Assembly: GCF_009928415.1 (NCBI RefSeq)
Contig: NZ_JAABNN010000023.1
Span: 1-64,000, forward strand
Direction of reading: 5' to 3'
Source of the DNA: Bacillus sp. USDA818B3_A
GTDB lineage: Bacteria > Bacillota > Bacilli > Bacillales > Cytobacillaceae
DNA length: 64,000 nt
Shown in pieces: positions 7,536 through 15,833 of this stretch. Every line of letters begins with the position of its first letter. The first letter of the stretch is position 1. A program made the translations under genes and the position numbers. The notes beneath the pieces were generated by a model. That model did no database searches. It was not told where the DNA came from and worked only from the letters and a program-made list of their open reading frames with translations.

Positions 7536-7623
7536 GAGGAAATAACCTAAATGCAGGATTTATTAATCAATGTGACATTTTCCTCCTATGAACAGTCCAA
7601 TTTGAAGTACCATTTTAATCAGG

Positions 7624-7658
7624 TAAAAAAGACCCCCAACCAAAGGGTTAGGCGTCTT
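7624..7658 (-). terminator. Terminator of the TOMM operon
   Basis: Minus strand stem AAGACGCCTAACC with GGTTGGGGGTCTT (one mismatch, G-T pair), short loop, then a T6 tract (7630-7625). It lies about 40 bp after the stop of the dehydrogenase gene and marks the end of the biosynthetic unit. Confidence 0.8.
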
Positions 7659-7695
7659 CTGAAATATTGTGTTTAGTTCGTAACGAAAGTTTTTC

Positions 7696-9282
7696 CTAGC
7701 TGTGTAAACTCCCTTTTAGCCAGGCACGAGGATGGTATGGACCGGTCGGGATCTGAATCAGACTTGTTTTTTGCTTCGAATGGGTCCTGTAAAGTTCATC
7801 ACATTGGTTCGCATCAAATCCTAATAGCGGATGCCCCCCCATCCCTAATGCGCTCGTTACCAAGAGCAGTCTTTGCAAAAGTATCCCGGTTTCCATTTGT
7901 TGAATGCGGTATCCTCTATATCCCAATTCCTTTTTTTGATGGTCCCTGTCCCCTACAATATGCAGTACTAGTGGAACTTGAAACAGATTTACAGTGGGCA
8001 TTGTTAATCCATATTGTAAATACTCCCGAAAATCCCCCTTTGTTATTCCCCGAAGTGCATGCGCTCTTTCGTCATAAGCGTAAGCACCATTGGGAATTCC
8101 CTCCACATTATAAAAACTGCCATACAAACTGACACGATTCTCCGCATTCTCATGTGTGTCATCAAGGTCATTCTGATACGATGTAGAAAATGTTTCTTTT
8201 AACAATGTGGATAACTGCATCTGACTGATTTTACCTATCATAAAGTCAAAATTAGGGGAACGCCTCTCCCTGCAAACAGATGCAAAATCATACGTCAGTT
8301 GCTCGGTAAATGGAAGCATGATTGCCTCCATACCTAAGGAAGGTTTTACACGATTATCGTTTCTTCTTTTAAAAAATGAACTGGTTGTTTCCAGCATCGA
8401 GGCTTCATTCATTTTTCTCAGCAGCGGATAATCGATCACGCTCTTTGATCGATTATAGGTCTCATGGGAAAGAGAGGGAACTTCCTTGGACAATTGTGTA
8501 TCAGAGACCATTTCTCCGCCATTATGATCTTTGTCAACATAATGGATAGATGAATGAATGGAGAGCGGAATCATCGCATATACGCTTTCATCCTGTTCTG
8601 TTAGTCCAAGTAAATGATTGATCGACCGATCAAGAAATTGATAGCAGACGCGTGAAGAGAATCCCATCTGATTAGCCGCTTCTAACGCTTGCCCTATTAT
8701 CACACCAGCATCTAATCCTTGGAGCCTATAGGAGAAATTATTATATTTATAGAAGTTTTTCCAAAAAACAGTCGAGACAAAAACAGTACAGAAACAATCG
8801 GACAGATCATAACTATTTCCAAGACTTCTGGATAAGTAAGAATCATAATTTCCTTCTCGCAGCAAAAGAAGGCGGTGATGGGCCACATCGTAATGGTAAA
8901 TTCCCGTCGGTACGTCTTCAAGCTTTATATACACGTATAATTCATTGGGGTACAATGCCCCACCAGAGGGAACAAATCTTCGTAATAACTGGGCATAGCT
9001 TACATCGGCTTTTTCACCGGTGTCCTCCATGAAGGCAGTCTGAGCATATTGAGTAATTCCATATACATACCATAAGAAATGGCCCAGTTCCTCTAGTGCA
9101 GGTTGTGCATGAGCTTCTTTTCCCTCAAGGGTTAACGGTACATCTCCGGATAGTGAGTACTCTTGCAGGCCGCGGTACAGTTTATAGGGAAGCGGTGCGT
9201 CCTCCCAATCCACTTGCCAATCTGGAGGAGCGCACTTTTCCGTATCAAAGTGAAGATGATGCAGGAAAGTTTCAAGATTCAC
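7696..9282 (-). CDS. Duplicated SagB-type azoline dehydrogenase (TOMM)
   Basis: FMN-dependent dehydrogenase expected to oxidise thiazolines/oxazolines of the precursor to thiazoles/oxazoles. The 528 residues contain two nitroreductase-like halves. The first has the SagB signature FVPSGGALYPNELYVY and GIYHYD (about 85-125). The second starts near residue 330 with CRERRSPNFDF and repeats IPNGAYAYDE, then METGILLQRLLL. GTG start with RBS AGGAGGTG. It lies 21 bp after the cyclodehydratase gene and before a terminator. It corresponds to the B component of heterocycloanthracin clusters. Confidence 0.88.
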   Translation of the reverse strand: MNLETFLHHLHFDTEKCAPPDWQVDWEDAPLPYKLYRGLQEYSLSGDVPLTLEGKEAHAQPALEELGHFLWYVYGITQYAQTAFMEDTGEKADVSYAQLLRRFVPSGGALYPNELYVYIKLEDVPTGIYHYDVAHHRLLLLREGNYDSYLSRSLGNSYDLSDCFCTVFVSTVFWKNFYKYNNFSYRLQGLDAGVIIGQALEAANQMGFSSRVCYQFLDRSINHLLGLTEQDESVYAMIPLSIHSSIHYVDKDHNGGEMVSDTQLSKEVPSLSHETYNRSKSVIDYPLLRKMNEASMLETTSSFFKRRNDNRVKPSLGMEAIMLPFTEQLTYDFASVCRERRSPNFDFMIGKISQMQLSTLLKETFSTSYQNDLDDTHENAENRVSLYGSFYNVEGIPNGAYAYDERAHALRGITKGDFREYLQYGLTMPTVNLFQVPLVLHIVGDRDHQKKELGYRGYRIQQMETGILLQRLLLVTSALGMGGHPLLGFDANQCDELYRTHSKQKTSLIQIPTGPYHPRAWLKGSLHS

Positions 9283-9303
9283 TTTTACACCTCCTATTCT
9301 TCA

Positions 9304-11247
9304 TTATGGGAATGGGTGAGGATATGGATTAAGCTGTTCATACGATAACGGCTGTTTGGTAAATCCTAGTTTCATCGGCACTTGAAGGACCCGCTCCAGC
9401 CCCCTGACACGAGTAAGGTGATGTCCGAATGTCATCGGCAGCATACCAGGGATTAACACCTTAACACAGAATAATCCATTCCGTTTGGTTATTGGAGTTG
9501 TTTGGTCCACCACAATGACCTCGAGGTCTAATTGTCGAAACCTATCAAGAATAGCCAGAAGATCATCCTTCAAATCGGTATTCTCCGGAGGCTGTTTGAA
9601 TTCCTCCGCAAATGAGCGTAAAGGACGATTATCATCTAATAAAAAGTTCAACCGTTCCTCTGCTTCTGGCAGGCCGTAAAGCAGGCCATGATCCGCCATA
9701 GTACGGACCGCAAATGGGTCCTTTAGCATTTCTTCATATTTTTTCCGGTCTTCCTCCAATATTTTGTCATGCCTAACCATCATTCCGGCAAGCTCGTAAA
9801 TCGCGCTTTTTACCGCTCTTACAGGATCCGGATTAGCGCCTGCTGCGCAAATAAGGTTCACACCCTTTGATTGTTTGTTTTTTGCCACTGCCCAAACACT
9901 GGGAATCCCATGTTCCATGGTCGAATTGTAAAAATGAACGTCATACCCCTGAACCTCACGTATCCTATCAACCATAAGCTCTAATTCTTTATCGTTTGCT
10001 GAATGGAGATCAAGAGGCGGGATAGGCAGCCGTGCATACCACGTTATCAAAAAGGAATCCCTCTCAACGATCTCCATAATGCCATGGAATATGGCTTCTT
10101 CCATACTTCCTCCTAATGCACATCCGTTGGAGGTTTCATAAACAAAGCCCTCCCCAGTAATGCCCAAACTGTAATAGGCGAGTAACTCAGGAACCAGAAT
10201 AGGGCGCTCTTGTAAAAACGAATAACCCCAGACCCAATCCATTGGGGCATCAGGATGAAACGGTTTAAACGGAAAATGAGGTTTTACATATTGTTCCTGA
10301 TCATGTAAACCAACTCTAGCCGGATTCAATGCGAAATCCTTTATATGTCGATAACTATCACGAACTTTCTTAGCTTTACCTTGAGGCTCAATTCCGCAAT
10401 ATCGCTCCAACCCCTCCAATATGGCGGTTAACTCACTCATTTCATAAGAATTAGTACGGCCAGCAACTCCCTCGTCAGCACCAAACAACGGCATGTTAAT
10501 CAAAACATCGGCAAATGGCAGCCTGAAATCCGCCATTTTTCCATTCATGATGCCTGTACGTTCATCCAGATAGTCTTCGACCAGCACTGTTTTCAATTCA
10601 TCCATCGAGCGGCAGCGATAACCAGTACCATTTAATTTAGGGCTGGACTCTAATCTAATTCGAGCCAATTCTGGCGTGTCTTCAGGTATTGGACTGCAAA
10701 TCGAGCACAATGGATCAGGCAAGAAAACGTGACTAGAGATCGTTAACGTTCTCAGATTGGTAATGAACATCCTTTCTTCTAAGGAAGAGGGATCCCCTTG
10801 AAGAACTTTCTTCACTTCGTTACTGATGAAGGTTGCCATTTGCGATAGTCCCGTTCTAGAAGCCCATGCATCACGCTGGATACCCGCCCCTGCTGTCAAT
10901 ACCCTCTGAATCTCCCACATTTCGTAGCGATCAGGACCGGCTATCAAGCGCCGTTTGTCAGCACAGAGAGAACATCCTGGTTTGTCGTGCCGTACTAATG
11001 GACCAATGATCCCCTCACCTAACGAAACGAAACCTCGAAACCAAGGGATACCCGAGGTCCTAAATATCTCCTCCGCTTTTTGATGGATGGATGGATGCCA
11101 GGCATCGCTAAGTACCAGGGCTAATGCTGTTTCTTCAGGAATTCCTTCAAAAATGCCTTGACGTCTTACTAGATAGTTGGTGGACAATTGGTCACTGACA
11201 TAATCCGCTAATAGGCCGTCTCCAGTAATGAGGATATGGGCAGTCAT
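9304..11247 (-). CDS. Fused E1-like/YcaO cyclodehydratase (TOMM)
   Basis: Enzyme that uses ATP to cyclise Cys (and Ser) of the precursor to azolines. The N-terminal E1-like part (about 1-210) has two zinc-type pairs, CSLC and CSIC. The YcaO domain (about 240-647) carries the ATP/Mg residues in SELTAILEGLERY and EEAIFHGIMEIVERD, and the C terminus ends PYPHPFP, the PxPxP signature of azoline-forming YcaO enzymes. The ATG overlaps the stop of the preceding gene (TAATG), giving translational coupling. It matches the C-D fusion (HcaD type) of heterocycloanthracin systems. Confidence 0.9.
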   Translation of the reverse strand: MTAHILITGDGLLADYVSDQLSTNYLVRRQGIFEGIPEETALALVLSDAWHPSIHQKAEEIFRTSGIPWFRGFVSLGEGIIGPLVRHDKPGCSLCADKRRLIAGPDRYEMWEIQRVLTAGAGIQRDAWASRTGLSQMATFISNEVKKVLQGDPSSLEERMFITNLRTLTISSHVFLPDPLCSICSPIPEDTPELARIRLESSPKLNGTGYRCRSMDELKTVLVEDYLDERTGIMNGKMADFRLPFADVLINMPLFGADEGVAGRTNSYEMSELTAILEGLERYCGIEPQGKAKKVRDSYRHIKDFALNPARVGLHDQEQYVKPHFPFKPFHPDAPMDWVWGYSFLQERPILVPELLAYYSLGITGEGFVYETSNGCALGGSMEEAIFHGIMEIVERDSFLITWYARLPIPPLDLHSANDKELELMVDRIREVQGYDVHFYNSTMEHGIPSVWAVAKNKQSKGVNLICAAGANPDPVRAVKSAIYELAGMMVRHDKILEEDRKKYEEMLKDPFAVRTMADHGLLYGLPEAEERLNFLLDDNRPLRSFAEEFKQPPENTDLKDDLLAILDRFRQLDLEVIVVDQTTPITKRNGLFCVKVLIPGMLPMTFGHHLTRVRGLERVLQVPMKLGFTKQPLSYEQLNPYPHPFP

Positions 11248-13208
11248 TAGGAATCCCCCTCTCGCACCTGCACACCATACACCCCTGCCAGCACTTGTTT
11301 TAAAAAAGGCTCGATCGAGAGGTCATAGACAACTAGCTTTTTGTTGTTTCTATTCAAGACCTGTATGGAGGATTGTAATAGCTCTAATTGTCTCATTTCA
11401 TCATAAGAAGGGATTTCAAGTTTTACTCCCTTTTTTTCCAGATAAATCATCGACTCCGTCGGTTTCCTTTCTTCGGTTTTTATCTGGTTTTGAGCGTCCA
11501 AAAGTGCTTGCTGTAATGTACTTCGCAATGCCAAAGTTGTATTTAAACCAACCCCAGTGTACCAACACCCCTTCGACCTGACCCATACAACAGGGAAGCC
11601 TAATACATCCTCTTTTAAACCAATTGACGGTGATCCGTTCAAAGTGGTCAACGCACTTAAATAAAATCGGCATCGTTTATCTTCTATCGCTCCTATAGGC
11701 ACACGAAATAGCGTATTCTGGTGATTCCCCTTACCATTTTTCGATTCTTCATCAAGATAGGCCTGCAGTCCGCGGCAGATGGCCTCAGCGATTGTTTCCC
11801 CTGATCCGATGCCCAGAAATCCCTCTGGAAGATTCGCACCCAGCTTCTCGGTTTGACCTTTGTATCCCTGGATAGGAGAATTTATCATTTTAGTCACATA
11901 CATTTCAATGCCCTTTAAACCGGCATTCGTTCTTGCCTCTTCATGTGTCAGCCCCGAACAGATCACTTCCGGCAACAGTTTTGCTGGTCCCTCTGACACA
12001 GGGTCAACGGCCTGAACATAGCATTGGGGCATAGGGAGCTGTATCAAATCCCTTTCCTCCCAAGTATGGAAAATACCTAATTCTTTTGAAGTTAAGCGAT
12101 CGAAATATTCCAAAAGCAATCCCTGCTGTTCATTCCTGTCTGATTCTTGTTTTAGTTTTAAATCAAGATCTTCAACCAGTTCAGGAGTAAGACTCATAGA
12201 CATTTCCGATGGATGCGTGATGAATGAAAGCCAGTCTCCTTCCAACGTTTCAAGATCAAGCATGTAAATTTGATTACTTTGATTTGAATCTGCTATTCCT
12301 GTTACCTTCTTGAAAAATTCGAATGCAGAGACATTTGCCAAAATCGCTCCTGGGGTCGAAGAAAAGTCTAGAGACTGCCTATCTGCTTGTACGGAAGATT
12401 GATGAATCCTAAGCCATGCAGACTCGAAGCTTCCCTCTGAGTCTGGATGAGTTAACGGGCCAGAGAATCCAACCTCTTCTAAATAGATGGCGGGAAGAAA
12501 TGCCTTTTTTTCTTCTTTGCAAATTTGATTCAGATTCCTTAATTCATTTACATTTCCATCCTGTGAGACATATAGAATCCAGTCATAGGGCTGAAGGACA
12601 TCTTTCCAAACATTTTTCCCCTCCTCTTTAGGATAAGGTACTTCCACCACCTCGACATCGGAATCTATTTTCCTCGCATTCTGCACAAGCAAATTAAGCC
12701 GCTGCCTATTGGTTGGAACCGTATCTTTGATCATGATATTTAATTTGGGCAGCCCTGAATCCATTAATGAGGAAACCAACGATATAAGGAAAGGTCCAGA
12801 GCCTACAGCCAAGACGCTTGCCTGACGATACTTTTGAAAATGGTATGCACCTGATTCAACAAAGTTCTCGATAAATTCAATTTGTGAAGCATACTTTTCT
12901 AGAACTTGACGATTTAATTGATGGGGAATATCTTTACTTAAATCTCGAACAAATCCATTATTGTACAACGTTTCTCCGATTTCATATACCCTGTCACGGT
13001 ACGGTCCCGTTAACCCCTGCGTCAAATCTCCCATGGTTTGCTCCCCATTGAACAATGGCAGCAATTTCTCAATCCATGGATAAATGGTTTTTCCCTCCAT
13101 CCGGAAGGAATGAACGTTATTCCTAAAATAGACACCCCCCTTTTGATCTGGAAGAAAAAATGTATCCCTTTTGGCCTTCAATCGTGAGGACGAGGTAAGG
13201 TTTGTCAT
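11247..13208 (-). CDS. Ocin-ThiF-like leader-binding protein F (TOMM)
   Basis: Auxiliary protein of the type called putative thiazole-containing bacteriocin maturation protein. In heterocycloanthracin systems the F protein binds the leader peptide and delivers the precursor to the cyclodehydratase. Residues about 15-95 form a peptide-clamp (RRE) region. About 115-260 form an E1/ThiF-like fold (ASVLAVGSGPFLISLVSSL). The C-terminal third (about 405-640) resembles a YcaO domain lacking the ATP residues. I start at the ATG at 13208, 6 bases after AGGAGG, not at 13232. About 650 residues long. Confidence 0.88.
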   Translation of the reverse strand: MTNLTSSSRLKAKRDTFFLPDQKGGVYFRNNVHSFRMEGKTIYPWIEKLLPLFNGEQTMGDLTQGLTGPYRDRVYEIGETLYNNGFVRDLSKDIPHQLNRQVLEKYASQIEFIENFVESGAYHFQKYRQASVLAVGSGPFLISLVSSLMDSGLPKLNIMIKDTVPTNRQRLNLLVQNARKIDSDVEVVEVPYPKEEGKNVWKDVLQPYDWILYVSQDGNVNELRNLNQICKEEKKAFLPAIYLEEVGFSGPLTHPDSEGSFESAWLRIHQSSVQADRQSLDFSSTPGAILANVSAFEFFKKVTGIADSNQSNQIYMLDLETLEGDWLSFITHPSEMSMSLTPELVEDLDLKLKQESDRNEQQGLLLEYFDRLTSKELGIFHTWEERDLIQLPMPQCYVQAVDPVSEGPAKLLPEVICSGLTHEEARTNAGLKGIEMYVTKMINSPIQGYKGQTEKLGANLPEGFLGIGSGETIAEAICRGLQAYLDEESKNGKGNHQNTLFRVPIGAIEDKRCRFYLSALTTLNGSPSIGLKEDVLGFPVVWVRSKGCWYTGVGLNTTLALRSTLQQALLDAQNQIKTEERKPTESMIYLEKKGVKLEIPSYDEMRQLELLQSSIQVLNRNNKKLVVYDLSIEPFLKQVLAGVYGVQVREGDS

Positions 13209-13296
13209 GCAGAGCCTCCTATTCCTTATCATTACAACTTATGCACTATAAGTTTATGTACGATTTTTTGTCCAATATGATAAATAGAATAAAGAA

Positions 13297-13328
13297 GTGC
13301 CCCCGCGGCACAAATAGTGCGGGAGCAC
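13297..13328 (-). terminator. Intercistronic hairpin between precursor and maturation genes
   Basis: Minus strand stem GTGCTCCCGC / GCGGGGGCAC (10 bp, one G-T), 12-base loop, followed by TTCTTTATTC. Its place between a RiPP precursor and its modification genes suggests a leaky terminator or processing barrier that keeps precursor mRNA in excess. Confidence 0.65.
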
Positions 13329-13375
13329 CTCCTTCATAAAACAACTTCTCTTTTTGTAATTCACAATAGACAAGA

Positions 13376-13672
13376 TTAAATAAAACCGATGCCAAAGCCA
13401 AAACAACTAAATCCAATGCCCACGCAACTAAAGCCGAAGCAGCCGCCACATCCGCCACAACCACCGCAGCCGAAACAACCGCCGCATCGGAAGCCGAAAC
13501 CTCCACAACGACCGAAACCTCCACAACGACCAAACCCTCCACAACCATGGAAACAACCACCACAACGCCTAAACATGTGCTCATCCTGGAATTGCGGAGT
13601 ATATGAAACTAACTCCCCAGTTTGGTAAGGGTCAAGTGTCAACCCTTGTAAATCATTATGAAAATTTTGCAT
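13376..13672 (-). CDS. Heterocycloanthracin/sonorensin-family TOMM precursor
   Basis: Ribosomal precursor of a thiazole/oxazole-modified peptide. The 98 residues split into a Cys-free leader (about 1-36, MQNFHNDLQGLTLDPYQTG and so on) and a Gly/Cys/Phe-rich core from RRCGGC onward. The core has 13 Cys, mostly as CGG or CFG triplets, then two SC pairs (FSCVGIG, FSCFGFG). This Cys-Xaa-Xaa layout and the LTLDPYQTG leader fit the family. I start at the ATG at 13672 behind GGGGAGG, not at 13702. The modification genes follow immediately. The antibacterial role and the extent of cyclisation are not visible here. Confidence 0.92.
   Translation of the reverse strand: MQNFHNDLQGLTLDPYQTGELVSYTPQFQDEHMFRRCGGCFHGCGGFGRCGGFGRCGGFGFRCGGCFGCGGCGGCGGCFGFSCVGIGFSCFGFGIGFI
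13496..13546. repeat. 18-bp tandem repeat inside the precursor core
   Basis: Two perfect 18-bp units (13496-13513 and 13514-13531) and a degenerate third unit within the precursor gene, each encoding GRCGGF or a variant. Such repeats can expand or contract by slippage and change the number of modifiable Cys. Confidence 0.8.
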
Positions 13673-13726
13673 ATTTTTTTCCTCCCCTTTGTATTTAATC
13701 ACCAGGTGAAACAGAAACCTGAAGAG

Positions 13727-13756
13727 AGCATAGGTTAATTTATCAAATTGTGTAAA
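13727..13756 (-). promoter_or_regulatory. Candidate promoter of the TOMM precursor
   Basis: Minus strand TTTACA (13756-13751), 18 bp, TATGCT (13732-13727), about 55 bp before the start codon; a sigma-A-like match. A weaker sigma-K-like alternative is AC (13816-13815), 17 bp, CATATTTTG (13797-13789). The two together leave the timing of expression open. Confidence 0.35.
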
Positions 13757-13924
13757 AGAGGTTTCTCGTGGTGATGTACTCTCTTCAACAAAATATGGTT
13801 TTATCTGGGACGTTGTTACTAATGTAAAAGCCTATTTTACTTTTGGGGTAAATAATGAAGTTACAAGGATACAAATGATTGTTATTTGTAAAGTCATATA
13901 AAGGAAGTTCCTCTTTTGGGACAT

Positions 13925-13955
13925 AAAAAAAACCCCCAACCAGATGGTTGAGAGT
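13925..13955 (-). terminator. Terminator after rpsI
   Basis: Minus strand stem ACTCTCAACC / GGTTGGGGGT (two G-T pairs), loop ATCT, then T8. It lies 20 bp after the rpsI stop. It ends the rplM-rpsI unit and isolates the TOMM island from ribosomal transcription. Confidence 0.88.
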
Positions 13956-13974
13956 CTTTGTAGTCCTGCAAAAA

Positions 13975-14367
13975 TTAACGTTTTGAGAACTGAGGCGCAC
14001 GACGAGCACCTTTAAGACCGTATTTCTTACGCTCTTTCATACGTGCATCACGAGTTAATAAACCTGCGCGCTTTAATGTTGGACGGAATTCTGGATCAGC
14101 TTGAAGTAATGCACGAGCAATACCGTGGCGGATTGCGCCAGCTTGACCAGTGTATCCACCGCCGCTTACGTTTACAAGAACATCATAGCTGCCAACTGTT
14201 TCAGTTGCAACTAGAGGTTGTCTTACAACAACACGTAATGCTTCGAATGGGATATAATCTTCGATTTCACGACCATTAACTACAATTTTGCCTGTGCCAG
14301 GAACTAAGCGCACACGTGCGACAGAGCTCTTACGGCGACCAGTACCGATATATTGAACTTGTGCCAT
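13975..14367 (-). CDS. rpsI: 30S ribosomal protein S9
   Basis: Small-subunit protein of the head whose C-terminal tail reaches the P-site tRNA. Visible are the start motif YIGTGRRKSSVARVRL, the GGGYTGQAGAIRHGIARAL core and the conserved basic C terminus ending in SKR. 130 residues, the usual size. RBS GGGAGGG. It lies 22 bp after rplM and shares its leader and promoter. Next downstream is a strong terminator. Confidence 0.98.
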   Translation of the reverse strand: MAQVQYIGTGRRKSSVARVRLVPGTGKIVVNGREIEDYIPFEALRVVVRQPLVATETVGSYDVLVNVSGGGYTGQAGAIRHGIARALLQADPEFRPTLKRAGLLTRDARMKERKKYGLKGARRAPQFSKR

Positions 14368-14389
14368 AGTTTTTGTCCCTCCCTCTTAA

Positions 14390-14827
14390 TTAACCGCGAA
14401 GTTCGTAAACTTCAGGTTTTTGTGCTTGATGTGGATGCTCATTGCCAGCATACACGTGCAATTTTTTGAACATTTGACGACCAAGAGAATTCTTTGGAAG
14501 CATGCCTTTAACAGCAAGCTCGATCATTTTCTCAGCGTAGTTTGTACGCATTTCAAGAGCAGTTCTAGTTTTTAAACCACCTGGATGCATTGTGTGACGA
14601 TAGTAGATCTTGTCAGTTAATTTCTTACCAGTTAGTTCTACTTTAGAAGCGTTAAGAATGATTACATTATCACCAGTGTCAACATGTGGTGTAAAAGTTG
14701 GTTTGTTTTTACCGCGTAAGATTGAAGCTACTTCAGAAGCAAGACGACCAAGAGTTTTGCCTTCTGCATCAATCACATACCATTTACGCTCGATATTGTT
14801 GGCATTTGCCATAAACGTTGAACGCAT
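14390..14827 (-). CDS. rplM: 50S ribosomal protein L13
   Basis: Early-assembly large-subunit protein. Recognised by WYVIDAEGKTLGRLAS, GKKLTDKIYYRHT and the HPHQAQKPEVYEL end. I start at the ATG at 14827 (MRSTFMANANN), 6 bases behind AGGAGGG, which gives 145 residues like B. subtilis. A longer in-frame start at 14851 is unlikely. The first gene of rplM-rpsI; its leader carries the L13-type regulatory RNA. Confidence 0.97.
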   Translation of the reverse strand: MRSTFMANANNIERKWYVIDAEGKTLGRLASEVASILRGKNKPTFTPHVDTGDNVIILNASKVELTGKKLTDKIYYRHTMHPGGLKTRTALEMRTNYAEKMIELAVKGMLPKNSLGRQMFKKLHVYAGNEHPHQAQKPEVYELRG

Positions 14828-15009
14828 GAGTTTCCCTCCTATTAAATCCATGAAAGATTATTATTTTCGCACCTTTAAAGCTATCAGCGTTATATTCTGT
14901 TCCGGGAATAAACATCCTAAGCCCTTGTGCAGTTATTTTTCAAAATCATATATTTTCAATCACGATGAAGACTTTCCGGGGCTTTATCGTGGGATTAAAA
15001 ACACGCACA
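14828..15009 (-). ncRNA. L13-type ribosomal protein leader
   Basis: The 5' untranslated region of rplM-rpsI. It has a hairpin CACGAT...ATCGTG (about 15000-14950), followed by a segment with CCCGGAACAGAATATAACGC close to the start codon, reminiscent of the autoregulatory L13 leader known upstream of rplM in Firmicutes. Feedback by L13 is inferred from the family. Confidence 0.6.
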
Positions 15010-15015
15010 TCTAAT

Positions 15016-15044
15016 ATAATAAATTCTCCCAGTCTAAATGTCAA
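15016..15044 (-). promoter_or_regulatory. rplM-rpsI promoter
   Basis: Minus strand TTGACA (15044-15039), 17 bp, TATTAT (15021-15016), right after the truA stop codon. A strong sigma-A match, so rplM-rpsI is transcribed independently of the ecf-truA genes. Confidence 0.8.
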
Positions 15045-15080
15045 GAAAATGTTACACCAGGAAAAGTTGTTTTAGAAATT

Positions 15081-15821
15081 TTATTCATAAAATACTTTCA
15101 TCAGATAAAGACCTTGAGCCGGGGCAGTTTTCCCAGCAAAACGCCGGTCCTTTTTTTCTAGAATATGAAGCATTTCCTCAGGTGTCCGCTTGCCTATCCC
15201 TACTTCTAAGAGAGTGCCTGTAAGGATTCGAACCATATTATATAAAAAGCCATTTCCAAAAAACTTGAGCGTCAAACTATTTTTATCGATAATAAAATCA
15301 ATCTTTTCGATGGTTCGGACTCGGTCCTTTACCTCCGTTTTAGCTGAGCAAAAACTGGTAAAATCATGGGTGCCTAAGAAAAAGCGACTTGCCTCTTTCA
15401 TTGCCTCGATATTTAATTCATATGGGTAATGACAAGCAAAGTACCGCATGAATGGATCTCTTATCTTAGAAAGCTGAAGGACATAGTGATATTCCTTTCC
15501 AATGGCGTCAAACCGGGCGTGAAACGATGAATTCACTTTAAGTACTGAAAGAACAGATAGGTCCTCCGGCAAAAGCGAATTCAGAGCATTTGCCCACTTT
15601 TCTTCTGAAATAGGCAGGGACGAATCAAAATGAATAACCTGACCCTTTGCATGAACGCCAGCATCCGTTCTGCCAGAGGCTGAAACTTTAATATGTTCAC
15701 CCTTATGCATTTTGGTCAGCACTGCTTCGAGTTCAGATTGGACGGTTCGCTTATTGGGCTGTACTTGATATCCGGAAAATCCTGAGCCATCATAAGAAAT
15801 AATACACTTATACCTTTTCAT
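15081..15821 (-). CDS. truA: tRNA pseudouridine(38-40) synthase TruA
   Basis: Converts uridines 38-40 of the tRNA anticodon arm to pseudouridine. The 246 residues contain the YDGSGFSGYQ opening, the catalytic aspartate in SGRTDAGVHA (about 52-61), and NGFLYNMVRILTGTLLEVG near the end. Last gene of the ecfA1-ecfA2-ecfT-truA unit, 12 bp after ecfT, as in other Bacillus. Confidence 0.97.
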   Translation of the reverse strand: MKRYKCIISYDGSGFSGYQVQPNKRTVQSELEAVLTKMHKGEHIKVSASGRTDAGVHAKGQVIHFDSSLPISEEKWANALNSLLPEDLSVLSVLKVNSSFHARFDAIGKEYHYVLQLSKIRDPFMRYFACHYPYELNIEAMKEASRFFLGTHDFTSFCSAKTEVKDRVRTIEKIDFIIDKNSLTLKFFGNGFLYNMVRILTGTLLEVGIGKRTPEEMLHILEKKDRRFAGKTAPAQGLYLMKVFYE

Positions 15822-15833
15822 CGTTTCGCTCCA

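Noticed and set aside
13246..13584. Minus-strand Val/Ala/Ser-rich frame of 112 residues
   Set aside because: Alternative frame of the same repeat region of the precursor; no RBS, low complexity.
13389..13628. Plus-strand Pro/Lys/Gln-rich frame of 79 residues
   Set aside because: It is the mirror of the CGG-repeat core of the precursor gene; low complexity, no RBS.
13785..14009. 74-residue minus frame between rpsI and the TOMM precursor
   Set aside because: It runs across the rpsI terminator and the rpsI 3' end, with no RBS or recognisable family.
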